A DNA stretch of 64,000 nt, from the NCBI RefSeq assembly GCF_000012725.1, contig NC_007406.1, forward strand, positions 2,508,001 to 2,572,000. Direction: 5' to 3'. The notes under the pieces are model-generated. The model was not told where the DNA came from, did no database searches, and saw only the letters and a list, made by a program, of their open reading frames with translations. Source of the DNA: Nitrobacter winogradskyi Nb-255. GTDB lineage: Bacteria; Pseudomonadota; Alphaproteobacteria; Rhizobiales; Xanthobacteraceae. How positions within the stretch are numbered: position 1 is the stretch's first letter; every line of letters begins with the position of its first letter. Shown here in pieces: positions 45,271 to 54,867 of this stretch. The translations under genes were made by a program, and so were the position numbers.

Positions 45271-46865
45271 GAGCGGGAAAAGCGTTGTCCCGAGAGATCG
45301 TCCGGTGCGCGATCTATACCCGGGTCTCGACCGACAACGGACTCGACCAGGAGTTCAACTCGCTGGACGCCCAGTTTGAGGCTTCCAGTGCCTATATCAA
45401 AAGCCAGGCCCATGCCGGTTGGGTGCAAGTCAAAACCCGCCGCTATGACGATGGTGGTTTCTCCGGCGGATCAACCGACCGGCCGGCGCTGCAGAGCCTG
45501 CTCGAGGATATCCGGGCCCGCAAGATCGATGTCATCGTGGTCTACAAAGTCGACCGTCTGACCCGCTCACTCGCCGACTTCGCCAAACTGGTCGAGCTGT
45601 TCGATGCCCATGGCGTTTCGTTTGTCTCGGTCACCCAGCAGTTCAATACCACAACGTCCATGGGACGCCTGACCCTCAACGTTCTCTTGTCCTTTGCTCA
45701 GTTCGAGCGGGAGGTCACCTCCGAACGCATCCGGGACAAGGTTGCGGCCTCCAAGAAGAAGGGCATCTGGGTCGGAGGTCCCCTCCCCCTCGGCTACGTC
45801 ATGGAGAACGGCAAGGTGGCCGTCGTCGAAGAAGAAGCCTCGCGGGTTCGTCACATCTTTGGCCGCTATCTCGAACTCGGCAGTGTCCGTGCCCTGATGC
45901 GGGACCTCAAGGACCGCAACATCGTCAGCAGGCAGCGTCTTCTCAAAACCGGAGTAACTCGGGGCGGTGTTCCGTTCGGCTGTGGAGCCTTATTCCACCT
46001 GTTGCGCAATCGTTTCTACATTGGCGAGGTTAACTACAAGGGCCAGATCTATCCGGGCGAGCAGCCCCCGATCCTGGAGCGCGACCTGTTCGAGCGCGTC
46101 CAAACGATGCTCACGGACCAGCGGAGTCATCAAACCAGAACCCGGACCTCCTTCAGCCATCTCCTGACCGGTCTGATGTTTGACGACGCCGGCCATCGCA
46201 TGGCGCCGACCCAGGCCCAGAAGAAGGGCCGACACTACAGCTACTATGTCTCGCGGCCGCTTCTGTTCGGGAATGCAGCGACCGCCGCGGTTGGTTCGGT
46301 CTCTCGGGTGCCTGCCCCTGACATCGACGAGCAGGTCCGCAAGGTTGTGCTGGAGCCGCGACACAAAAGCACGAGCCCGATCGACAACACCTACGCCTCC
46401 TTGCTGATCGAACGGATTGAGGTCCAGCAAAACCGCCTCGTCGTGCAGCTGAAGCAGGATCCAGACATCACCATCGAAGAAAACCACTCCACCATCGTCA
46501 TCCCCTGGACTAAGCCACCCTCCAAACGAGCGCGATCAGTCCTGCGCCCGACCTCCGCAAAACTTCCACTCCGCCCGATGAAGCTGGAGCGACGCGCCAC
46601 GCTGGTCGCAGCGATTGCCCGCGGCCGGCGCTGGCTCGACGAACTCATTACGGACTCGGCGATAGATACCCAAACAATCGCAAAACGCGAACGATGCAGC
46701 CTGCGACACGTCAACATGACTCTGTCGTTGGCCTTCCTCTCTCCCGTACTCACCAAGGCTGCCGTTGAAGGCCGGTTGCCACGTGGCATCGGTCTCGAAC
46801 AACTGCGCGAGCTTCCGCTTCAATGGGATCGTCAGTTCGAAGCGCTAGGTTTCGGTCCGATCTGA
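45267..46865 (+). CDS. large serine recombinase (resolvase/invertase family)
   Basis: The 532-residue protein has a resolvase catalytic domain (residues 10-160) with the nucleophile Ser in AIYTRVSTDNG and VYKVDRLTRSLADF, then a Recombinase domain (GYVMENGKVAVVEEEASRVRHIF). The zinc-ribbon region (LTGLMFDDAGHRMAP) lacks the usual Cys pairs, which is typical of this DUF2924-linked branch. A C-terminal helix-turn-helix lies near residues 460-500. It could integrate, excise or invert the element; attachment sites were not identified. Confidence 0.9.
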   Translation: MRAGKALSREIVRCAIYTRVSTDNGLDQEFNSLDAQFEASSAYIKSQAHAGWVQVKTRRYDDGGFSGGSTDRPALQSLLEDIRARKIDVIVVYKVDRLTRSLADFAKLVELFDAHGVSFVSVTQQFNTTTSMGRLTLNVLLSFAQFEREVTSERIRDKVAASKKKGIWVGGPLPLGYVMENGKVAVVEEEASRVRHIFGRYLELGSVRALMRDLKDRNIVSRQRLLKTGVTRGGVPFGCGALFHLLRNRFYIGEVNYKGQIYPGEQPPILERDLFERVQTMLTDQRSHQTRTRTSFSHLLTGLMFDDAGHRMAPTQAQKKGRHYSYYVSRPLLFGNAATAAVGSVSRVPAPDIDEQVRKVVLEPRHKSTSPIDNTYASLLIERIEVQQNRLVVQLKQDPDITIEENHSTIVIPWTKPPSKRARSVLRPTSAKLPLRPMKLERRATLVAAIARGRRWLDELITDSAIDTQTIAKRERCSLRHVNMTLSLAFLSPVLTKAAVEGRLPRGIGLEQLRELPLQWDRQFEALGFGPI

Positions 46866-47230
46866 CGAGCGCCACCGTCCTTTGGTCTGCCATTTCCAAG
46901 TCGCGGCGGAACCGTTCCTGGCATCTCCCCAAAATTTCAAGAAGACGGGCAGAACACAGCCGTCCCACCTCTTCATAAAGTAGCATGACGCCGGCTATGT
47001 CCCGTTGAACCGATTGGTTGCAGCGGCCGAACTGGCTGCGCCCACCCAGTCAGCGAACCGGTCTCTGCCGCTCGGCCAAGAACGGGAATTTTCGATGCAG
47101 AGACGGAGCGCCCTTTGGCGATATTATTGGGTCCAGAGACGCGCGCAGAGACTCGATGTCTCGTCGAAACCCCGCAATTTGCGCGACAAATTGAGGGATG
47201 GGCCACCGAGTCCGATCCTCGCGAACTGGG
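46866..47230. other. intergenic stretch downstream of the recombinase
   Basis: About 365 bases between the recombinase and tRNA-Lys. Short ORFs on both strands have no recognisable domain, and I see no copy of the tRNA 3' end that would mark an attachment site. Confidence 0.5.
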
Positions 47231-47306
<76 letters not shown>

Positions 47307-47407
47307 GGAACTGGCCGGATTCCCTCACGGGAGCGGGTCGTTTAGCAAAGTGGACCCGCGATGTCCAGCAAGGCGGCCGCGCTTTCTTCCGCCTTTTCGA
47401 TGAGACG

Positions 47408-47431
47408 AAAAAGCCGCCGATCCCCGGCGGC
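47408..47431 (-). terminator. rho-independent terminator of the Spy-like gene
   Basis: On the minus strand, gccgccggggatcggcggc forms a 7-base-pair stem and is followed directly by five T. It lies 28 bases after the stop of the Spy-like gene. Confidence 0.85.
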
Positions 47432-47458
47432 TTCTTCATAGCTACCTATGCCGGCTGA

Positions 47459-48037
47459 TCAGAGACGACCGGAGTCCTCGTCGCGGTCCTTGCTGTGATC
47501 GAGCCGATCACCGCCCCGGTCAAAGCGATGATGATGACGCCAGCCCCCCATTCCAAAGCTGTGATTCATGCGGGTGAGGACCATCAGACGGCGCTTCTGG
47601 CCATCGTCAAGGGTCTTGTAAAGTGGATCGGCAGCATCGGCGATTTTCTTCAAAGCGGCGGCTGTCTCGGCCATGCGATCGGCGTGCGCGCGAAGCCGCG
47701 CCACTTGATCAACGGCCGCCTGCTGCTTTTGCGCATCATCCTTTTTGCTTTCCTTCTTCTCCTTCTTGGCCTGCATCTTGGCGTTCACGCGGTCGATCCG
47801 AAGCTTGGCGAAATCGCGGATAGCCTGTTCCACAGGAGGCCACAGCTTCTCCTGATCCGGCGTCAGCGCAAGACCGGCATGAACCGCCGCGATCCGTGCA
47901 TCCGCGATAGCCGTCCGATCCTGCGGACTGAGCTGCACGCGCTGATGGGACCACGGGTGATGCTGATGGGCATATACTGCCGTCGAACCGGCGATAGCCA
48001 GCGCTGCGACACCTGCGAGAATGGCCTTCTTCTTCAT
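47459..48037 (-). CDS. Spy/CpxP-like periplasmic protein
   Basis: The 192-residue protein has a Sec signal peptide (MKKKAILAGVAALAIAGSTAVYA). Its mature part is helical, with LALTPDQEKLWPPVEQAIRDFAKL near residue 60 (the LTxxQ-type motif) and a second TLDDGQKRRLMVLTRM near residue 150. A Lys/Glu-rich coil lies between, and a His/Asp-rich tail (GGWRHHHRFDRGG) may bind metal. Spy/CpxP relatives act as periplasmic chaperones under envelope or metal stress. GGAG precedes ATG 48037. A perfect inverted repeat lies upstream. Confidence 0.85.
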   Translation of the reverse strand: MKKKAILAGVAALAIAGSTAVYAHQHHPWSHQRVQLSPQDRTAIADARIAAVHAGLALTPDQEKLWPPVEQAIRDFAKLRIDRVNAKMQAKKEKKESKKDDAQKQQAAVDQVARLRAHADRMAETAAALKKIADAADPLYKTLDDGQKRRLMVLTRMNHSFGMGGWRHHHRFDRGGDRLDHSKDRDEDSGRL

Positions 48038-48094
48038 TGGAACTCTCCTTTGCAAGGTTCAATCAAGATGGAGGCACGTAGCGCGCCAGGCAAA

Positions 48095-48135
48095 TTACAT
48101 CTTCGCAAGGGTGCCTTCTCTCACGAAGATGTAAT
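48095..48135. promoter_or_regulatory. perfect 12-base inverted repeat upstream of the Spy-like gene
   Basis: Arms attacatcttcg (48095-48106) and cgaagatgtaat (48124-48135) are exact complements, 17 bases apart, and end 58 bases before the Spy-like start codon. The arms are too far apart for a simple terminator, and a U-run is lacking. An operator for an envelope-stress or metal regulator is plausible. Confidence 0.6.
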
Positions 48136-48287
48136 GTCGCCTCGTCGAACCGGCTTGGCCGTTTACGTTTCATCAAACGATGCGTCGCGATGAGGATGAT
48201 ATGTCGCGTTCGACGCGCAGACACGTCGCAGCCACAAATACCGGCGGCGCCTCACGGCGCCGTCCGTTCCGCATCAGCAATGAGGGT

Positions 48288-49847
48288 TCAACTCGCCGCG
48301 GCGGCGGGCACGTCGCGCTGATGCTTCATCACAATCTTGTTCAGCGCGCCGAGATAGGCCTTGGCGGAGGCAACCAGCGTGTCAGGATCGGCGGCCTTCG
48401 ACGTCATCGCACGCCCGTCCTGGCTGAGACGCACCGATACTTCCGCTTGCGCGTCAGTACCCTGCGTTACCGCATGAACCTGATAGAGTTCGAGCTTGGC
48501 CTCGTGCGGCACCAGCCTCTTGATACAGTTAAACACCGCATCCACGGGACCGTTGCCCTCGGCCTCTTCGATCCGGGTCTGGCCACTGACCGTGAGCTTC
48601 ATGGTCGCGCGCTGCGGACCATGGGTACCCGCGATCACCGTCAACGACGACAGCTTGATGCGATCGTGCGTGGCAGCCATTTCCTCGTCCACCAGCGCGA
48701 TGATGTCCTCGTCGTAGATGTCCTTCTTGCGGTCGGCCAACGCCTTGAAGCGCACGAACGCATCCTGCAACTGGTTCTCGGCCAGCTTGTAGCCCAGTTC
48801 CTCCAGCTTGTGCTGAAAGGCATGGCGGCCGGAGTGCTTGCCCATCACCAGCGAGGTCTGCTTCACGCCCACGCTCTCCGGCGTCATGATCTCGTAGGTC
48901 TGCGCGTTCTTCAACATGCCATCCTGATGAATGCCGCTCTCGTGCGCAAACGCGTTCCGGCCGACGATCGCCTTGTTGTACTGCACCGGAAAGGAGGTGG
49001 CCGCCGACACCATCTTGGAGGCGCGGGTCAACATCGTGCTTTCGACGTTGCACCAATACGGCATGACATCGGCGCGGGTCTTGATCGCCATAACGACTTC
49101 TTCCAGCGCGGCGTTGCCCGCCCGCTCGCCGATGCCGTTGATGGTGGATTCAACCTGACGCGCGCCACCCTCGACGCCCGCCAGCGAGTTGGCGACGGCG
49201 AGACCCAGATCGTCATGACAGTGCACCGAGAAGATCGCTTTATCCGCGCTCGGCACCCGCTCGCGAATGGTCTTGAACATCCGTCGGTATTCGTCAGGAA
49301 CCGCATAGCCGACGGTGTCCGGCAGGTTGATTGTGGTGGCGCCCGCCGCGATCGCGGCCTCTACGCATTTGCACAGGTAGTCGATCGGAGTGCGGGTCGC
49401 GTCCATCGCCGACCACTCGACATCCTCGACCAGGTTGCGGGCCTGCTTCACCGTGGCGGTGATGATCTCAAGCACCTCCGCCTCGCTCTTTCGCATCTGA
49501 TGCGCCAGATGGATCGGCGACGTGGAAACGAAAGTATGTATGCGGCCCCGGCGCGCGTGTCGCACCGCTTCGCCGGCACGGGCGATATCGCCGGGAATGG
49601 CGCGCGCCAGACCTGCGATAACCGCGTTCCTGGCGTTCCTGGCGATCTCCGCGACCGCTTCAAAGTCGCCGACCGAAGCGATCGGGAAGCCGGCTTCGAT
49701 GATATCGACGCCCATGCCGTCGAGCATCTCGGCGACCTCGATCTTCTCCTCGAACGTCATGGTGGCGCCGGGGCATTGCTCGCCGTCGCGCAGGGTGGTG
49801 TCGAAAATAACGACGCGGTCCTTGTCGGACTTGTTCGCGGGTGTCAT
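48288..49847 (-). CDS. leuA: 2-isopropylmalate synthase
   Basis: The 519-residue enzyme commits carbon to leucine by joining acetyl-CoA and 2-oxoisovalerate. The catalytic HMGL-like barrel has VVIFDTTLRDGEQCPGATM (metal-binding Asp and Arg), FSVHCHDDLGLAVANSLAGV and NGIGERAGNAALEEVVMAI; HESGIHQDG is also present. The C-terminal regulatory domain (from about residue 395) senses leucine. The length is normal. A Leu-rich leader peptide lies upstream, indicating attenuation. Confidence 0.97.
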   Translation of the reverse strand: MTPANKSDKDRVVIFDTTLRDGEQCPGATMTFEEKIEVAEMLDGMGVDIIEAGFPIASVGDFEAVAEIARNARNAVIAGLARAIPGDIARAGEAVRHARRGRIHTFVSTSPIHLAHQMRKSEAEVLEIITATVKQARNLVEDVEWSAMDATRTPIDYLCKCVEAAIAAGATTINLPDTVGYAVPDEYRRMFKTIRERVPSADKAIFSVHCHDDLGLAVANSLAGVEGGARQVESTINGIGERAGNAALEEVVMAIKTRADVMPYWCNVESTMLTRASKMVSAATSFPVQYNKAIVGRNAFAHESGIHQDGMLKNAQTYEIMTPESVGVKQTSLVMGKHSGRHAFQHKLEELGYKLAENQLQDAFVRFKALADRKKDIYDEDIIALVDEEMAATHDRIKLSSLTVIAGTHGPQRATMKLTVSGQTRIEEAEGNGPVDAVFNCIKRLVPHEAKLELYQVHAVTQGTDAQAEVSVRLSQDGRAMTSKAADPDTLVASAKAYLGALNKIVMKHQRDVPAAAAS

Positions 49848-49908
49848 GGAATAATCCTCTGATCAGTGCGCCATGCGGGGCGCTCGAAGGGCTGGCGTCT
49901 CTGCGTCC

Positions 49909-49952
49909 CCCCTGAGTGCCCAGGCAGCAACTGCCCAGCCGGCGCTCAGGGG
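49909..49952 (-). promoter_or_regulatory. RNA stem-loop overlapping the leuA leader stop codon
   Basis: On the minus strand cccctgag (49952-49945) pairs with ctcagggg (49916-49909) around an inner stem gggcag/ctgcct. The outer stem includes the leader peptide's stop codon, so a ribosome stalled on the leader's Leu codons or released at the stop would change the fold. No long U-run follows, so control may be translational or use another structure. Confidence 0.55.
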
Positions 49953-50074
49953 CCGATAAGAAGCAGAAGCCCGCCAATCAGCAGGCTTGGCATGGACGCA
50001 GCCGGAATCGCTCCGGAACCAGCGGTCAACACCGCCTGCCCGTGAATTTCCGCTATTTCGCCGCGCACCAGCAT
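49946..50074 (-). CDS. leucine-rich leader peptide of leuA
   Basis: A 42-codon ORF starts MLVRGEIAEIHGQAVLTAGS and ends with SLLIGGLLLLIGP, so seven Leu codons and two Ile codons lie just before the stop. It is in the 467-base gap before leuA, on the same strand, and is followed by a stem-loop at its stop codon. This is the classical layout of leucine attenuation: scarcity of charged tRNA-Leu stalls the ribosome and allows leuA expression. Confidence 0.72.
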   Translation of the reverse strand: MLVRGEIAEIHGQAVLTAGSGAIPAASMPSLLIGGLLLLIGP

Positions 50075-50314
50075 TACCCGACCCTATGAAGGCCTTTTTT
50101 CAACGAGAACCATTTTTCAACAAGACCAGTTGACGGTTCGTTTCGTTGCCGGCCCTTCCCGCACGATTTTAGCCGAGAAGGACTCGATATCGCAATGCCC
50201 AAAATTTGGTCAGCGATCCTGCCGGACCTGGTTCCCGGCAAGGCGCCCCGCTATCGAAACGCGTTTCGGGGCAGGCTTGGTGCAATGGCGACCGTGTGAT
50301 ACCCCCCTCAAGGC

Positions 50315-51106
50315 ATGGGCGAAACCTCACCGCTGATCGCGTTTTCACATGTCGTCAAAAGCTTTAACGGCAGCCATGTGAGAGCCGTTAACGACGTCTC
50401 GTTCGACATCGCGGCGGGTGAATTCCTCGCCGTCGTCGGTGGTTCCGGCTCCGGCAAGACCACGCTGCTGCGGCTCGCCAATCGCCTGATCGATCCCGAT
50501 GCCGGTACGATCACCGTTGCGGGAGAGGATATCGCCGGAATCGACGCGATCGGGCTGCGCCGCCGGATCGGCTATGTATTCCAGAGCGGCGGCCTGTTTC
50601 CTCATATGAGCATCGCGGCCAATATCGGCATCACGCCCCGCCTGCTCGGGACGCCGAAATCCGAAATCGCGGCGAGGGTCGACGAACTGCTCGATCTGGT
50701 GCAACTCGACCGCGCGCAGTACCGCGACCGCCTCCCGCATGAGCTTTCCGGCGGCCAGCGCCAGCGCGTCGGCGTCGCGCGCGCACTCGCCGCGAAGCCG
50801 CGCATCGTTCTGATGGACGAGCCCTTCGGCGCCCTTGACCCGGTAACGCGTGACGCGCTCGGCAACGACTATCGCGCGCTGCACATCGGGCTCGGCCTCA
50901 CCACCATCATGATCACCCATGACATGACCGAAGCGCTGCTGCTCGCGGATCGCGTCGCGGTCATGCACGAAGGCCGCCTGGTTGCGCTGGGGACGGCGAA
51001 AGAACTGTCCCGTATCGACAGCCCCTATGTCGGCGAACTGCTCGGCACGCCACGCCGCCAGGCCGAGCGACTTCAGGCCGCGCTCTCGCAGAACATCGCG
51101 TCATGA
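50315..51106 (+). CDS. OpuC/ProV-type osmoprotectant ABC transporter ATPase
   Basis: The 263-residue ATPase has Walker A (VVGGSGSGKTTLLRLANRL), a Q-loop (RRIGYVFQSGGLFPHMS), the signature ELSGGQRQRVGVARAL, Walker B (IVLMDEPFGALD) and a switch His (MITHDMTEALLLADRV). LIDPDAGTITVAGEDI is typical of the glycine betaine/choline (OpuC, YehX) branch. There is no CBS domain. The stop overlaps the permease start as ATGA. Confidence 0.9.
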   Translation: MGETSPLIAFSHVVKSFNGSHVRAVNDVSFDIAAGEFLAVVGGSGSGKTTLLRLANRLIDPDAGTITVAGEDIAGIDAIGLRRRIGYVFQSGGLFPHMSIAANIGITPRLLGTPKSEIAARVDELLDLVQLDRAQYRDRLPHELSGGQRQRVGVARALAAKPRIVLMDEPFGALDPVTRDALGNDYRALHIGLGLTTIMITHDMTEALLLADRVAVMHEGRLVALGTAKELSRIDSPYVGELLGTPRRQAERLQAALSQNIAS

Positions 51107-52674
51107 GCCTGCTGTTCGATCCGCGCTGGAGCGAAGCACTCGCTCACCTGCCGGACTATCTCGGCAACCACGTCCGCGTCAGCCTAACGGCGCTGGCGCT
51201 GGGCCTCGCGATCAGCTTCCCGCTGGCGCTGACCGCCCGCAACCGGCCGATGCTGCGCAGCGCGCTTCTCGGTTTTGCAAGCATCGTACAAACCATGCCG
51301 GGGCTGGCGCTGCTGGCGTTGTTCTATCCGCTCCTCCTGGCGCTGGCGATTATGACATCGCAATGGTTCGGCTTCGGCTTCTCCGCGTTCGGATTCCTGC
51401 CTTCGGTGCTGGCGCTGGCGCTCTATTCGATGCTTCCGGTGCTGCGCAACACCATCACCGGCCTTCAGGGGATCGATCCCGCATTGACGGAAGCGGCTAG
51501 AGGGGTCGGCATGACGGCGCGGCAATCCCTCACCATGGTCGAGCTTCCGCTGGCGCTGCCGGTCATCATGGCGGGCATCCGCACCGCGGCGGTCTGGGTG
51601 ATCGGCACCGCGACGCTCTCCACGCCCATCGGCCAGACCAGTCTCGGCAACTACATCTTCGCCGGGCTGCAAACCCTGAACTGGGTGTTCGTGCTGTTCG
51701 GCTGCATCGCCGCGGCGGCCCTCGCGCTGGTCGTGGATCAGTTGCTGGCGCTGATCGAATCCGGCTTGCGGATGCGCAGGCGCATCCGCGTGTCAACCGG
51801 TATTGTCGGCATCGCAATCCTGGTTGCGGCGACATTGGCGCCCTCTCTGACCCGCGCGACATCCACCACGATCGTCGGCGCCAAAACCTTCACCGAACAA
51901 TATGTGCTCGCGGCGCTGATCTCGCACCGGCTGCAAGCCGCGGGTCTTCCGGCGACGACCCGCGAGGGGCTCGGCTCCAACGTCATTTTCGACGCGCTGG
52001 CGAACGGCGACATCGATGTCTACGTCGATTATTCCGGTACGCTGTGGGCCAATCAGTTCCATAGGACAGACCTGAGGCCGCGCGAGGAATTACTCACCGA
52101 GCTTGAGACGATACTGGCGCGGCGGAATATTACGCTGCTTGGCGAACTCGGTTTTGAGAATGCCTACGCGCTGCTCATGCCAAAAGCGCGGGCCGACGCG
52201 CTGGGCATTCATACGATCTCCGATCTCGCCGCCCATGCCGGCAACATGTCGATCGCCGGCGACTACGAATTCTTCGCCCGGCCTGAATGGACGGCTCTGA
52301 AGAAGGCTTACGGATTATCGTTTCGCGAGCGGCGACAGATGCAGTCGGATTTCATGTATGCCGCCGTGGCGTCCGGTGAAGTCGACGTGATCGCGGGCTA
52401 CACCAGCGACGGCCTGATCGCGAAATACGGCCTGACCGTGCTTGACGACACCAGACACGCAATTCCACCCTATGACGCGATTGTTCTGCTGGCGCCGCGG
52501 CGCGCCAATGACGCCAAGCTGCGCGCCGCGCTTCAGCCCCTGCTTGGCAGGATCGACATCGCCATCATGCGGGAGGCCAACTTCCGCGCCAGCGACAGTG
52601 ATACGGACAACTCACCGGCAACCGTGGCGCGGTGGTTGTGGACGAAGATCAATGAGAAGAAGATCAATGAGTAA
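51103..52674 (+). CDS. OpuC-type permease fused to substrate-binding domain
   Basis: The 523-residue protein combines a BPD_transp_1 permease (residues 1-230; EAARGVGMTARQSLTMVELPLALPVIMAGIRTA is the EAA loop) with a periplasmic OpuAC-type binding domain (residues about 255-520; TIVGAKTFTEQYVLAALIS, YVDYSGTLWA, VIAGYTSDGLI). The fusion, known from several OpuC/BusAB-like systems, ties one receptor to each permease. Likely substrates are glycine betaine, choline or related osmolytes. The C-terminus ends in a short repeat KINEKKINE from a 15-base tandem duplication. Confidence 0.9.
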   Translation: MSLLFDPRWSEALAHLPDYLGNHVRVSLTALALGLAISFPLALTARNRPMLRSALLGFASIVQTMPGLALLALFYPLLLALAIMTSQWFGFGFSAFGFLPSVLALALYSMLPVLRNTITGLQGIDPALTEAARGVGMTARQSLTMVELPLALPVIMAGIRTAAVWVIGTATLSTPIGQTSLGNYIFAGLQTLNWVFVLFGCIAAAALALVVDQLLALIESGLRMRRRIRVSTGIVGIAILVAATLAPSLTRATSTTIVGAKTFTEQYVLAALISHRLQAAGLPATTREGLGSNVIFDALANGDIDVYVDYSGTLWANQFHRTDLRPREELLTELETILARRNITLLGELGFENAYALLMPKARADALGIHTISDLAAHAGNMSIAGDYEFFARPEWTALKKAYGLSFRERRQMQSDFMYAAVASGEVDVIAGYTSDGLIAKYGLTVLDDTRHAIPPYDAIVLLAPRRANDAKLRAALQPLLGRIDIAIMREANFRASDSDTDNSPATVARWLWTKINEKKINE

Positions 52675-52718
52675 TAGGATGGTGATCTAACAGCGCGGGT
52701 GGGCACGGCGCTTCTTCC

Positions 52719-52818
52719 TCCCCTCCCCCTTGCGGGAGAGGGTGGCTTCGGACGTAGTGACAAACCGGGTGAGGGGTGAGGGGATGTCGGAAAGCCCCTC
52801 CCCCGCCCTCATTTCGTT
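52719..52818. repeat. GC-rich cctcccccttgcgggag-type intergenic repeat
   Basis: The segment cctcccccttgcgggagagg and its partner gaggggatg...cccctcccccgccctc form an inverted pattern often seen after genes in Bradyrhizobiaceae. It lies downstream of the transporter operon and next to a copy of the other repeat family. Confidence 0.55.
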
Positions 52819-52831
52819 CGGGCGGCTCTCC

Positions 52832-52939
52832 GCTAGAGCGTTTTCGAGCGAAGTGGGAACCGGTTCGCAGCAAGAAAATTCGACCAGACAACCATTCCTA
52901 GAGCATGGTCCGATTCAACTTGATCGGATCATGCTCTAG
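52832..52939. repeat. dispersed palindromic repeat, copy 7
   Basis: Starts ctagagcgttttcgagcgaa, has accggttcgcagcaagaaaa in the middle and ends with the pair agagcatggtccgatt / aatcggatcatgctct (approximate). It lies between the convergent transporter operon and ilvC. Confidence 0.85.
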
Positions 52940-52954
52940 CTGAGGGAAGCGCCG

Positions 52955-54732
<1,778 letters not shown>

Positions 54733-54867
54733 GGACACGTTCTCGGATTGATGTCGTGATTACCGTCATTGCCGGGCTTGACCCGGCAACCCATCTTCAC
54801 AAACGGGATGGGTGCGCGGATCACGTCCGCGCATGACCGTCTTCGCGGAGCGGCGCCTCGAGTCATC

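Noticed and set aside
48180-49862. 560-residue plus-strand ORF
   Set aside because: It is antisense to leuA, which is unmistakable, and the ORF has Arg/His-rich composition typical of a shadow frame.
54742-54866. Gap between ilvI and ilvN as an RNA regulator
   Set aside because: It holds a common gccgggcttgacccggc-type intergenic inverted repeat and nothing specific to the operon.
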